The notes below the pieces were generated by a model. That model did no database searches, had not been told where the DNA came from, and saw only the letters and a list, made by a program, of their open reading frames with translations. From assembly GCA_021159055.1 (NCBI GenBank), contig JAGGSO010000074.1:1-32996 (forward strand): a stretch of 32,996 nt of DNA. The letters run 5' to 3'. Below are positions 1 to 7,162 of this stretch, in pieces. Each line of letters opens with the position of its first letter. Position 1 is the first letter of the stretch. This DNA is from Candidatus Bipolaricaulota bacterium. GTDB lineage: Bacteria; Bipolaricaulota; Bipolaricaulia; UBA7950; UBA9294. Made by a program: the position numbers and the translations under genes.

Positions 1-718
1 TGCGGAGCGGCTTCCACCGGGAGTGCTCGTGTACCCTGAGGACCTTGTCCGCAAACGTAAAGAACCTCCCCCACGCACTCCGCTTCTTGGGAAGGGAGAG
101 ATCGGCGTTTGCCCTCCCCCGTGGGAAGAGCTCGTCGATCCGGGCGTAAGCCGGGATGGGGAAGGTCGGCCGGTGGGCGTAGACGATCGTGAGGGGGACC
201 ATTGTTCCCCGGGCCCAGGAGCCGAACTCGTAGATATTGATCGGGAACCACTTCGGCAGGAGGACCACCTCCGGGGGGATCACCGGAAGCCCCTCCCAGG
301 GCCACTCCCCCATGAGGGCGAGCCAGATCTTGGTGAAGTTCCGTACCCGTTCGACCCCTCCCCGCGCCATGATCCACTCCCGGGCGTTTGTCATCTCCGG
401 GGAATCGGGGTCGACCCCGGCCATCTTGAGGGCCACGTACGCCTCAACCGTGGTGGAAAGCTCACCCGGCCCGTCGTACCAGAGGGACCAACTCCCGTCC
501 TCGTTCTGCCAGGCAAGGAGCTGGCGGGCGATCTTGTCCCAAAGATCCTGCGTTCCGATCCCGAGGATGTGGGTGAGGAACAGATGCTCAGCGGTGATGG
601 TGGCGTTCGATTCCAGCTCCCCCCACCAGTACCCCTCATCGTACTGGAGAGAGAGGAGGTGGGAGACCCCCTGTGAGATCGCTTCGTCAAGCTTCGTAGT
701 GGTTACAACCTCAGGCAT
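1..718 (-). CDS. shc: Squalene-hopene cyclase, N-terminal part (cut by window edge)
   Basis: This family cyclises squalene to hopene/hopanol at the membrane and is the defining enzyme of hopanoid synthesis. The visible 239 residues begin MPEVVTTTKLDEAI and show the family's N-terminal pattern. A YDEGYWWGEL segment lies at about residues 26-35, followed by ITAEHLFL. A QW repeat, QNEDGSW, is at residues 71-77, and STTVEAYVALKMAG follows. The catalytic DxDD motif would lie beyond the window. The ATG at 718 overlaps the ispG stop (ATGCCTGA), so the gene is translationally coupled as the last visible member of the operon. Family assignment is strong. Completeness cannot be judged because the gene runs off the left edge. 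Confidence 0.93.
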   Translation of the reverse strand, partial: MPEVVTTTKLDEAISQGVSHLLSLQYDEGYWWGELESNATITAEHLFLTHILGIGTQDLWDKIARQLLAWQNEDGSWSLWYDGPGELSTTVEAYVALKMAGVDPDSPEMTNAREWIMARGGVERVRNFTKIWLALMGEWPWEGLPVIPPEVVLLPKWFPINIYEFGSWARGTMVPLTIVYAHRPTFPIPAYARIDELFPRGRANADLSLPKKRSAWGRFFTFADKVLRVHEHSRWKPLR

Positions 719-1775
719 ATTCCTCCTCCTTCGTCAACGCACGTACTGCACTGACTACCGCGTCGGGAAGCTCGTCTTCCGGGACGTTGCGCTGCGCGAT
801 CTTTCCGCGCACGTAGATCGTGCCCACGCCCGCTCCGCCGACGAGGCCAACATCTGCCTCGCTTGCCTCCCCGATCCCGTTTACCACGCAGCCCATCAAT
901 GCCACGGTGAGCGGGATGGACACGTCCTTCAGTTCCGCCTGCACCTTCTCCGCGATGGTGAGAAGGTCGATCTCGGTGCGGCCGCACGTCGGGCAGACGC
1001 GATAGGTGATCCCGCGCTGCCGCAGCCCGAGGGCGCGCAGGATCGCGTAGGCGACGTGCACCTCCTCCACCGGGTCGCCGGTGAGCGACACGCGCACGGT
1101 GTCCCCCAGCCCCTCGGCAAGGAGGATCCCCAGCCCGACGGCGGAGCGGATCGCCCCCTCCCACGGGGTTCCCGCCTCGGTGATCCCGATGTGGAGCGGA
1201 TAGTCGACCTCGCGCACGATCATGCGGTAGGCGGCGATCGTCATCGGAACGTCGGTCCCTTTCAGCGAGATCACGATGTCGTGGAACCCGTGCTCCTCGA
1301 GGATGCGCACCTCGCGCAGGGCGCTCTCCACCATCCCTTCCGCCGTTGCCTCCCCGTGCGGGCCGCGGAACTCGGGGGCGAGCGATCCCGAGTTCGCCCC
1401 GACCCGGATCGGGATCCCCGCGGCCTTCGCTGCCTCCACCACCTCCCCGATCTTGTCCGGGTCGGTGATGTTCCCCGGGTTGAGGCGCAGCTTGTCGACC
1501 CCGGCTTCGATTGCGGCGAGGGCGAGCCGGTGACTGAAGTGGATGTCGGCGACGAGCGGGAGGGAGATCCGCTCCTTGATCGCAGGGAGGGCATCCGCTG
1601 CGGCCTGGTCCGGAACCGCGACGCGCACGATCTCGCATCCCGCGGCGTGCAATCGGTTTATCTGGGCGACGGTCGCCTCCACGTCGCGGGTGTCGGTGTT
1701 GGTCATCGATTGCACGACGATCGGTGCTTCGCCCCCGATCACCACACCACCAACGTTCACCGCCCTCCGCGTCAC
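711..1775 (-). CDS. ispG: 4-hydroxy-3-methylbut-2-enyl diphosphate synthase (IspG/GcpE)
   Basis: IspG is the [4Fe-4S] enzyme that reductively opens MEcPP to HMBPP in the MEP isoprenoid pathway, in the cytoplasm. The 354-residue protein has the family start (VNVGGVVIGGEAPIVVQSMTNTDT), the TIM-barrel segments VADIHFSHRLAL and KLRLNPGNI, and VGANSGSL. The C-terminal cluster-binding cysteines lie in CPTCGRTEID and MGCVVNGIGEASEADVG; most homologues have NGPGE there. The start is GTG at 1775, overlapping the hpnG stop as GTGA and preceded by GGAGGTG. Its place between hpnG and shc ties precursor supply to hopanoid synthesis. Length is normal for the short bacterial form. Confidence 0.97.
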   Translation of the reverse strand: MTRRAVNVGGVVIGGEAPIVVQSMTNTDTRDVEATVAQINRLHAAGCEIVRVAVPDQAAADALPAIKERISLPLVADIHFSHRLALAAIEAGVDKLRLNPGNITDPDKIGEVVEAAKAAGIPIRVGANSGSLAPEFRGPHGEATAEGMVESALREVRILEEHGFHDIVISLKGTDVPMTIAAYRMIVREVDYPLHIGITEAGTPWEGAIRSAVGLGILLAEGLGDTVRVSLTGDPVEEVHVAYAILRALGLRQRGITYRVCPTCGRTEIDLLTIAEKVQAELKDVSIPLTVALMGCVVNGIGEASEADVGLVGGAGVGTIYVRGKIAQRNVPEDELPDAVVSAVRALTKEEEYA

Positions 1776-2392
1776 GCTGCACCTCCGGCGAACTCCCGCA
1801 CAAGCGCCCCGATCCCCCGGCCGATCGCCCGGCCGGCCCGGATCGCGGCGAGCCCGGCTTTGATCGCGGCGATCGGGTGACGGAGCGCGTCACCGGCCCC
1901 GGTCAGGGGAAGCTCAACCCCGGCCGGATCGAGGACGCTCTTCACGGCGAGGAATGAGACCCCGTTATCATCCGCCCACTCGGCCAGCTTTCCTGCTTCC
2001 ATCTCCACTCCCAGCGCCTTTGTCTCGGTGTGCAGCCGTTGTTTCTCTTCTTTTTTTCCGATCACCCGCGCCGCGGTGACGAGCCGTCCCGGAGCGGGGT
2101 GAATCCCCTCCCGCGCGAGCGCGGCCCGCGCCCGGGTTAACAGCTCGGGGGCGATCGCGATCGCCCGCCCGCGGTGGATCACCTCGGTCGCCAGGATCAG
2201 ATCCCCAATCCCGAGCCTCGGATCGAGCCCGCCACAGAACCCAGTCGAGATGAGAAGATCAGGCCTTCCCCCTGCTGTGATCGCCCGCGCGAATCCGGAC
2301 GGCGCTCCGACCCGGACGCGCACCACCCGCGTCCCCGGGATCTTCGGAATCCACGCCGTCTCGAGTCGGAAGCAGGCCGCCACCACGATCAT
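1772..2392 (-). CDS. hpnG: Hopanoid-associated phosphorylase (HpnG-like nucleoside phosphorylase)
   Basis: A 206-residue member of the nucleoside phosphorylase/MTA-SAH nucleosidase superfamily. The sequence shows STGFCGGLDPRLGIGDLIL (the substrate-binding STGFCGGL loop) and GVEMEAGKLAEWA, the ExEA-type motif that binds the ribose. In characterised hopanoid clusters HpnG removes adenine from adenosylhopane to give ribosylhopane. The position directly after hpnH, with a 4-nt ATGA overlap, supports that role over general purine salvage. The C-terminus is Ala/Gly-rich and ends GGAA. Function rests on family plus context. A plain phosphorylase of another substrate cannot be excluded. Confidence 0.8.
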   Translation of the reverse strand: MIVVAACFRLETAWIPKIPGTRVVRVRVGAPSGFARAITAGGRPDLLISTGFCGGLDPRLGIGDLILATEVIHRGRAIAIAPELLTRARAALAREGIHPAPGRLVTAARVIGKKEEKQRLHTETKALGVEMEAGKLAEWADDNGVSFLAVKSVLDPAGVELPLTGAGDALRHPIAAIKAGLAAIRAGRAIGRGIGALVREFAGGAA

Positions 2393-3393
2393 CCCCCCCG
2401 CTCACCCCGCGCCAGAGTCAACAGGTCGCGCGGCTTGGACAGGGCCTCGAGGATGCTCGCCCCCTCGAACCCGGAGTGCATCATGCAGTTCGTGCACCGG
2501 CGATCCTTGCCCGGCCCGTATCTCTCCCACAGCTTAGGATCGAACAGCTCGTTCACGTCCTCCACGTGCTCGTCGGCGAGGATGTAGCACGGCTTCCGCC
2601 ATCCGAGCACGGTGTAGGTCGGAGTCGTCCACGCAGCGCACGGGTAATCCCGCTCCCCGCGGAGGAAGTCGAGATACAGCGGGTTGTTGTAGAACGGGAA
2701 CCCCTTGGTCGGATCGAGGACCTTGCGGAACACCTCGATCGATTCCTGCCGCTCGAGGAAGAGCTCGCGGTCGGAGACGTCCTTGTACGCGTAGCCCGGG
2801 GAGACCATCAACCCCTCCACCCCAAGCTCGGTGAGGAGCGCGAACAGCTTGTGCAGGTCCTCGACGTCGGATCCGTGGAACAGGGTCGTGTTCGTGTTCA
2901 CCCGGAACCCGCGTTTGATCGCCTCCTTGAGCCCAGCGATCGCCGTGGCGTACGTCCCCTTCCGCTGCGTCACGTAGTCGTGGATCTTCTCCGTCCCGTC
3001 CAGGTGGACGACGAACGAGAAGTAGGGGGTCGGCTTGAACAGGTCGAGCTTCTCCTGGAGGAGCAGCCCGTTCGTGCACAGGTAGATGAACCGCTTCTCG
3101 GCGATGATCGCCTTTACGATCTCCCCGATCTGGGGATGGAGGAGCGGTTCGCCGCCGGCGATCGATACGATCGGTGCCCCGGAGGCGTGCACCGCCTCCA
3201 GCGACTGCTCTACCGTCAGGCGCCGGCCGAGGACGCTCTTGTACTCCTCTACTCTTCCGCACCCGATGCAGTGGAGGTTGCACGCCTCGAGTGGTTCGAG
3301 CATCGTGACGAACGGGAAGTACTTCCTCCCCTTCGCCTTCTGCGCCATGATATACCGCGCCATCGTCAGATCCAACTTAAGTGGTCGTTTCAT
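2389..3393 (-). CDS. hpnH: Adenosylhopane synthase HpnH (radical SAM)
   Basis: HpnH is a radical-SAM enzyme that joins the 5'-deoxyadenosyl group to diploptene, the first step of C35 hopanoid side-chain building. The 334-residue protein starts MKRPLKLDLTMARYIMAQK, characteristic of the family. The CX3CX2C iron-sulfur motif is at C38, C42 and C45 (EACNLHCIGCGR). A SAM-binding SIAGGEPLLHP segment follows, and C-terminal cysteines occur in RRCTNCMMHSGFEGA. ATG 3393 is preceded by AAGGAG and overlaps the upstream stop as ATGA. It is coupled to polyprenyl synthase upstream and hpnG downstream. Confidence 0.94.
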   Translation of the reverse strand: MKRPLKLDLTMARYIMAQKAKGRKYFPFVTMLEPLEACNLHCIGCGRVEEYKSVLGRRLTVEQSLEAVHASGAPIVSIAGGEPLLHPQIGEIVKAIIAEKRFIYLCTNGLLLQEKLDLFKPTPYFSFVVHLDGTEKIHDYVTQRKGTYATAIAGLKEAIKRGFRVNTNTTLFHGSDVEDLHKLFALLTELGVEGLMVSPGYAYKDVSDRELFLERQESIEVFRKVLDPTKGFPFYNNPLYLDFLRGERDYPCAAWTTPTYTVLGWRKPCYILADEHVEDVNELFDPKLWERYGPGKDRRCTNCMMHSGFEGASILEALSKPRDLLTLARGERGG

Positions 3394-4373
3394 TTCTCTC
3401 TCCTTGCCAGATAGTCTATCAACTCGGTCATCTTCTCCTTATGGGGGAACGGAAGCGCAGCGAGAATCTCCTCAGCCCTGCCGAGATGCTCCTTCACCAT
3501 CCGTTCTGCGATTTCCTTCGCTCCGAGCCGCTCGAGCACCGTCACCACGGCGGTCACATCGGCGTCGGTCAGGCCCTCCTTTTGGTACGTCTCGACGAGG
3601 ATGGTGCGATCGGCTCCGCCGGCGCGGGACAGGCCGACTACGACCGGAAGCGACTTCTTCCGGCGGCGGATGTCCGAACCGAGGGGTTTTCCGGTCACTT
3701 CGCCGTTCCCCCAGATACCGAGAATGTCGTCGCGGATCTGAAATGCCCGTCCCAACGCCATACCAAGATCGGACAACCTATTGAGGGTCTCCGCTTCCGC
3801 TCCTGCCACGAGCCCGCCCAGGGTGAACGAGCCCCGAATGAGGGCCCCTGTCTTCTTGTCGATCATCTCCATGTACTCGTCCACGGTCGCTTCCCGTGTC
3901 TCGAACGAGAGATCGAGTCCCTGCCCCTCGATCATCTCGATCGTGGCGGAAACGAGGGCCGCCGTGATCTGCGGGCCAGCGGAGAGCGCCTCCCGGATCG
4001 CGATCGCCGCCATCAGGTCGCCGGCGTTTATCCCCTGCGCGATCCCGTGCAGGGACCACACGGTCGGGCGGCCGCGGCGCAGCCTGTCACCGTCTTGGAT
4101 GTCGTCGTGGATGAGGGAGAAGTTGTGGATGAGCTCGATCCCGACCGCAGCGGGGAGGGCTCTCCTCGGATCCGCCCCGAGCTCGGTCGCGGTGAACAGG
4201 ACGAGGCTCGGGCGCAGGAGCTTTCCCAGGTTCTCCCTCCGGGCTCCGGTCTCGTCCTCCAGACCGACGTGGTACCGGAGGACCGGATGCAGGAGGGAGG
4301 TGCCAGCGAGCGCCCCTTCCAGCCCGGAGACGATCAGATCCCTGAACTCCGTCAATATCCTCGGTGTAGTCAT
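3390..4373 (-). CDS. Polyprenyl (farnesyl/geranylgeranyl-type) diphosphate synthase
   Basis: This family condenses IPP with allylic diphosphates; next to hopanoid genes the likely product is farnesyl diphosphate for squalene. The 327-residue protein has the first Asp-rich motif in SLIHDDIQDGDRLRRGRPTVW and the second in FQIRDDILGIWGNGEVTGKP, followed by KKSLPVV. Conserved Lys/His residues lie in MIDKKTGALI. ATG 4373 overlaps the stop of the upstream response regulator (ATGA), linking the isoprenoid genes to the two-component genes. Product chain length cannot be settled from the sequence, so FPP versus GGPP synthase is left open. Confidence 0.92.
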   Translation of the reverse strand: MTTPRILTEFRDLIVSGLEGALAGTSLLHPVLRYHVGLEDETGARRENLGKLLRPSLVLFTATELGADPRRALPAAVGIELIHNFSLIHDDIQDGDRLRRGRPTVWSLHGIAQGINAGDLMAAIAIREALSAGPQITAALVSATIEMIEGQGLDLSFETREATVDEYMEMIDKKTGALIRGSFTLGGLVAGAEAETLNRLSDLGMALGRAFQIRDDILGIWGNGEVTGKPLGSDIRRRKKSLPVVVGLSRAGGADRTILVETYQKEGLTDADVTAVVTVLERLGAKEIAERMVKEHLGRAEEILAALPFPHKEKMTELIDYLARREK

Positions 4374-4990
4374 CTTTCCGGTGATAACCTCACTATTCCC
4401 AGCCGTTCCGCCGCCTCCACAAGCTCGGCCGCGGAGTGGGCGTTGAGCTTGCGCATCAGCCGCGCACGGTGGTTGCGCACCGTGTGGAGGCTGCGCGACA
4501 TGATCTGCGCGATCTCCGCGTTCCTCTTCCCCTCCACGATCAGCTGGAGGACCTCCCGCTCCCGCTCCGTCAGGGACGGCCCCTCTTCCTTCAGCTCTGG
4601 AATTCCGTCCGGGAAGTAGGTCTTCCCCGCCGCGACCGCCGCGATCGCCGCAAGCAGCCGCGTGGGAGCCTCGTCCTTCGGGACGTAGCCGTGCGCCCCG
4701 GCTTGGGCCGCGTGGGCTACGTAGCCTTGATCCGCGTACATCGAGAGGACGATCACCCGCGTATCCGGCGAAATCCGCTTCAACCTCCGGATGGAGTCGA
4801 TCCCGTTCAGGATCGGCATCGATATGTCGACGAGGGCGAGGTCGGGACGCTCCCTTCGGATCACCCGCAGGAGGGCGCGCCCGTCCCCCGCCTCCCCCAC
4901 GACCTCGATCCCGGAGGATGAGAGGAGGGAAGCGATCCCCTCGCGCACGAGGGCATGATCATCTCCTAACACCACCCTAATTCTATTCAC
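4370..4990 (-). CDS. NarL/LuxR-family response regulator (second of tandem pair)
   Basis: A 206-residue transcription factor with an N-terminal receiver (VVLGDDHALVREG acidic pocket, phospho-acceptor Asp in DLALVDISMPILNGID, Lys in YVPKDEA) and a C-terminal LuxR helix-turn-helix (LTEREREVLQLIVEGKRNAEIAQ). It lies 48 nt after the first regulator and its stop overlaps the polyprenyl synthase start. The chosen start is GTG at 4990. It has no well-spaced SD (ACGGAG abuts the codon) but sits 6 nt after a TAAACT -10-like box at 4997-5002, so a leaderless internal transcript is possible. It probably regulates this operon or envelope genes; targets are unknown. Confidence 0.93.
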   Translation of the reverse strand: MNRIRVVLGDDHALVREGIASLLSSSGIEVVGEAGDGRALLRVIRRERPDLALVDISMPILNGIDSIRRLKRISPDTRVIVLSMYADQGYVAHAAQAGAHGYVPKDEAPTRLLAAIAAVAAGKTYFPDGIPELKEEGPSLTEREREVLQLIVEGKRNAEIAQIMSRSLHTVRNHRARLMRKLNAHSAAELVEAAERLGIVRLSPER

Positions 4991-5038
4991 TCCGTAAGTT
5001 TACTGGAAATGGAGCTTCGGCGTAATGGGGAAAATGTA

Positions 5039-5620
5039 TCAATCCCGCGCTTCGAGCCTGATCCTCCTGGCATGCGCGATCAGGCCGGCACGGGTGTGGA
5101 TCCCGAGCTTCTCCATCAGCCGGGCGCAGTGGTTGGCGACCGTCCGCGGGCTGATCCCGAGGAGCGCCGCGATCTCGGCATCCTCCTTTCCCTCTCCGAG
5201 GAGGGAAAGGACGTCCTGCTCCCGCTCGGTCAACCCGAAGCTCGGCCGTTCCAGGGTCCCCTTCACCGCCGCGTCGATCGCCGCATACAGGGTGTCGGCC
5301 GAGGCTGACTTGGAGACGAGCCCACACGCCCCGGCGGCGACGGCCGCGGCGGCGTACTCCGGCTCGTCGTACATCGTGAGGACGAGGATTCTCGTGTTCG
5401 GGGAAGCAGCGATGAGGTCGGGAATCGCGCTCAGCCCGTCGCGGTCGGGGAGGGAGAGGTCGAGGAGGAGAAGATCGGGGGACGCACGGCGGACGAGCGC
5501 GAGCGCGGACGCGGCGTCGGCCGCCTCTCCGATCACGTCGTAGCGGGCGGAGAGGAGCCGGACCAATCCAGCGCGGACGAGGGCATGGTCATCGACGATC
5601 GCGATTCTTATCCCCGGCAT
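5039..5620 (-). CDS. NarL/LuxR-family response regulator (first of tandem pair)
   Basis: A 193-residue receiver + LuxR-HTH protein. The receiver shows IRIAIVDDHALVRAGL, the phospho-acceptor in DLLLLDLSLPDRDGLS, and GLVSKSASAD with the switch Lys. The HTH is LTEREQDVLSLLGEGKEDAEIAALLGISPRTVANH. ATG 5620 (MPGIRIAIV) lies inside the 3' end of the kinase gene, a 32-nt overlap, so the two are almost certainly coupled and cognate. Longer upstream reading in this frame is low-complexity antisense-like sequence and was not used. Two adjacent regulators behind one kinase suggest branching or heterodimer control, which is inference. Confidence 0.94.
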   Translation of the reverse strand: MPGIRIAIVDDHALVRAGLVRLLSARYDVIGEAADAASALALVRRASPDLLLLDLSLPDRDGLSAIPDLIAASPNTRILVLTMYDEPEYAAAAVAAGACGLVSKSASADTLYAAIDAAVKGTLERPSFGLTEREQDVLSLLGEGKEDAEIAALLGISPRTVANHCARLMEKLGIHTRAGLIAHARRIRLEARD

Positions 5621-6818
5621 ACGGGACCTCCACCTCGAGCCGCGTCCCTTCCCCGGGTCGGGAGGATACCGACATCCTCCCCCCGATCCCCTCCACCCGC
5701 TCCCTGATCCCGCGCAGGCCGAGGCCGGGGACGGCGGCATGGTCGAACCCGATTCCGTCGTCGGTGACAACGAGGACGATCGCCCCCTCCCGCTGCTCCA
5801 CCGCGATCTCGACGTGCCGCGCCTGCGCGTGCGCCTCGATGTTCCGGAGCGCCTCCTGGGCGGCGGAGAAGAGGAGCCCCTCGTGCTCCTGGGGAAGCCG
5901 CTCGGTGATCTCAACGCGCACCCTCACATCCACATTTCCCGCCTCCTCCACCATCCTGCCGAGCCGGCGGAGCGACGGGCCGAGCCCGAGGTCGTCGAGG
6001 AGGGGAGGGCGGAGGGAGTGGGCGAGGTCGCGCGTCTGAGAGATCGCCCGATCGATCAGTCCTTGGGCCCGAGTGACATCCCCCCCGGCAGCGAGCTCGA
6101 GCTTGACCGCAGCGAGGGTCTGGCCGAGCTCGTCGTGGAGCACACGCGCGATCCGGCGGCGCTCCTCATCCTGGGCGGAGAGGATCCGCTGGGAGAGCTT
6201 GGAGAGCTCCCGCTCGCGGGCGCGGAGGGCCCTGTTCTTCCGGGCGTAGATCTCGGTGAACGCACGCACCGTATAGGAGAGCGCCCCGTACACCCCGGCC
6301 GCCCCGGCAAGGATCGTGGTCAGGTTGTAGGCCAGGTTCCGGTACGGGGCCTCATAGGGCGGGAACAAGGAACGATGTGGAATCACGCCGAAATACTCGA
6401 GGATCACCAGGCTGGAGTAGAGGAGAACCACAAGACCGGTGATCAGGTACCCCTGCAGCTCGGGGAGGAAGAAGTTTGCGTAGATAACGGTGAATACATA
6501 GAAGATGACCCCGATCCACTCGCTCCCCCCCATCAAGTGGATCAGTGCAGTGATCAGGACGATCTCAGCGATGAAGAACCCGGCGTGCGCCCAATGAAGG
6601 CCGGTAGGGTTCGTCTGCCGCTCGATCAGGTACTTGAACGGGAAGGTGAGGAGGAACCAGACGAGGGGGGCGTAGAACAGCGGGTTCAGATAGCTGATCT
6701 TGGTCAGTAAGATGACGATGAGGGCGATCGCGGAGAATGCCCCGAGGGTGATCCTCCGCGCCATCACCGTCTTGATGACGGTCGCCTTCAGCTCGGCGAA
6801 GTCCGGATCGGAGACCAT
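5589..6818 (-). CDS. Membrane sensor histidine kinase, HisKA_3/NarX-type
   Basis: A 409-residue kinase that would phosphorylate the two NarL-type regulators encoded next. The N-terminal half has about six hydrophobic segments (e.g. ITLGAFSAIALIVILL, AGFFIAEIVLITALIHLMGG, LITGLVVLLYSSLVIL) with short loops, so the sensor is intramembrane rather than a large periplasmic domain. A coiled linker (ARERELSKLSQRILSAQDEE) leads to the phosphorylated His in RRRIARVLHDELGQTLAAV. The ATP-binding part has VVTDDGIGFDH and GLRGIRERVEGIGG. Start ATG 6818 (MVSDPDFAEL) lies 7 nt after the DUF3467 stop; a longer frame into that gene is not needed. Confidence 0.94.
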   Translation of the reverse strand: MVSDPDFAELKATVIKTVMARRITLGAFSAIALIVILLTKISYLNPLFYAPLVWFLLTFPFKYLIERQTNPTGLHWAHAGFFIAEIVLITALIHLMGGSEWIGVIFYVFTVIYANFFLPELQGYLITGLVVLLYSSLVILEYFGVIPHRSLFPPYEAPYRNLAYNLTTILAGAAGVYGALSYTVRAFTEIYARKNRALRARERELSKLSQRILSAQDEERRRIARVLHDELGQTLAAVKLELAAGGDVTRAQGLIDRAISQTRDLAHSLRPPLLDDLGLGPSLRRLGRMVEEAGNVDVRVRVEITERLPQEHEGLLFSAAQEALRNIEAHAQARHVEIAVEQREGAIVLVVTDDGIGFDHAAVPGLGLRGIRERVEGIGGRMSVSSRPGEGTRLEVEVPYAGDKNRDRR

Positions 6819-6825
6819 CGCGCCT

Positions 6826-7104
6826 TTACTTGAGGGTCGGCGGGATGACGATCTTTCCGAAGTTTTTCTCGTATTTTGCGATGTTCTCCCCGATAGCACC
6901 GTACAGCCGCTTCATGTGCCCGGGGTTGAGGATGATCCGCGACACGAGGAGGGCTTGATCGGCCTCCGGGGTCTGCGTCTGGGGATCGACGAACAGAAAG
7001 TCGATGATGAACTCCTCCTTGCGGTGAGAGATGAGGGCGAGGTTCGAATAGTTCCCCCGTCGCGTTTCGTTGTCCGCAGTAATCCGCATCTGCCTATCTA
7101 CCAC
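6826..7104 (-). CDS. DUF3467-family small protein
   Basis: A 92-residue soluble protein matching the DUF3467 pattern: NYSNLALISHRKEEFIIDF, then SRIILNPGHMKRLYGAIGENIAKYEKNFG. Biochemical function is unknown; family members are small cytosolic proteins without catalytic motifs. The start is GTG 7104, nine nucleotides after GGAGG. That SD lies inside an imperfect hairpin (see 7108-7140), suggesting controlled translation. It is the first gene of the kinase-regulator-hopanoid run, separated from the kinase by only 7 nt, so it is likely co-expressed and could be an accessory to the signalling pair. That last point is inference. Confidence 0.85.
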   Translation of the reverse strand: MVDRQMRITADNETRRGNYSNLALISHRKEEFIIDFLFVDPQTQTPEADQALLVSRIILNPGHMKRLYGAIGENIAKYEKNFGKIVIPPTLK

Positions 7105-7107
7105 TTT

Positions 7108-7140
7108 CTACCACCTCCGTTTGTTGTCGGAAGATGGTAG
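7108..7140 (-). promoter_or_regulatory. Imperfect hairpin enclosing the SD of the DUF3467 gene
   Basis: Read on the minus strand, CTACCATCTTCCG pairs imperfectly with CGGAGGTGGTAG across a short A/C-rich loop. The GGAGG of the right arm (7118-7114) is the SD for the GTG at 7104. No T-run follows, so it is not a standard terminator of the upstream isomerase gene. It could mask the ribosome site. Confidence 0.4.
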
Positions 7141-7162
7141 CCCCTACGCGGATGGCGAACAA

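Noticed and set aside
237-1880. Very long plus-strand open frame (547 codons) opposite shc/ispG
   Set aside because: Antisense to clear family proteins; its translation is Arg/Pro/Asp/His-rich without domain pattern, a usual high-GC artefact.
5739-6710. 323-codon plus-strand frame opposite the NarL-type kinase
   Set aside because: Reverse-complement shadow; the kinase motifs are unmistakable on the minus strand.
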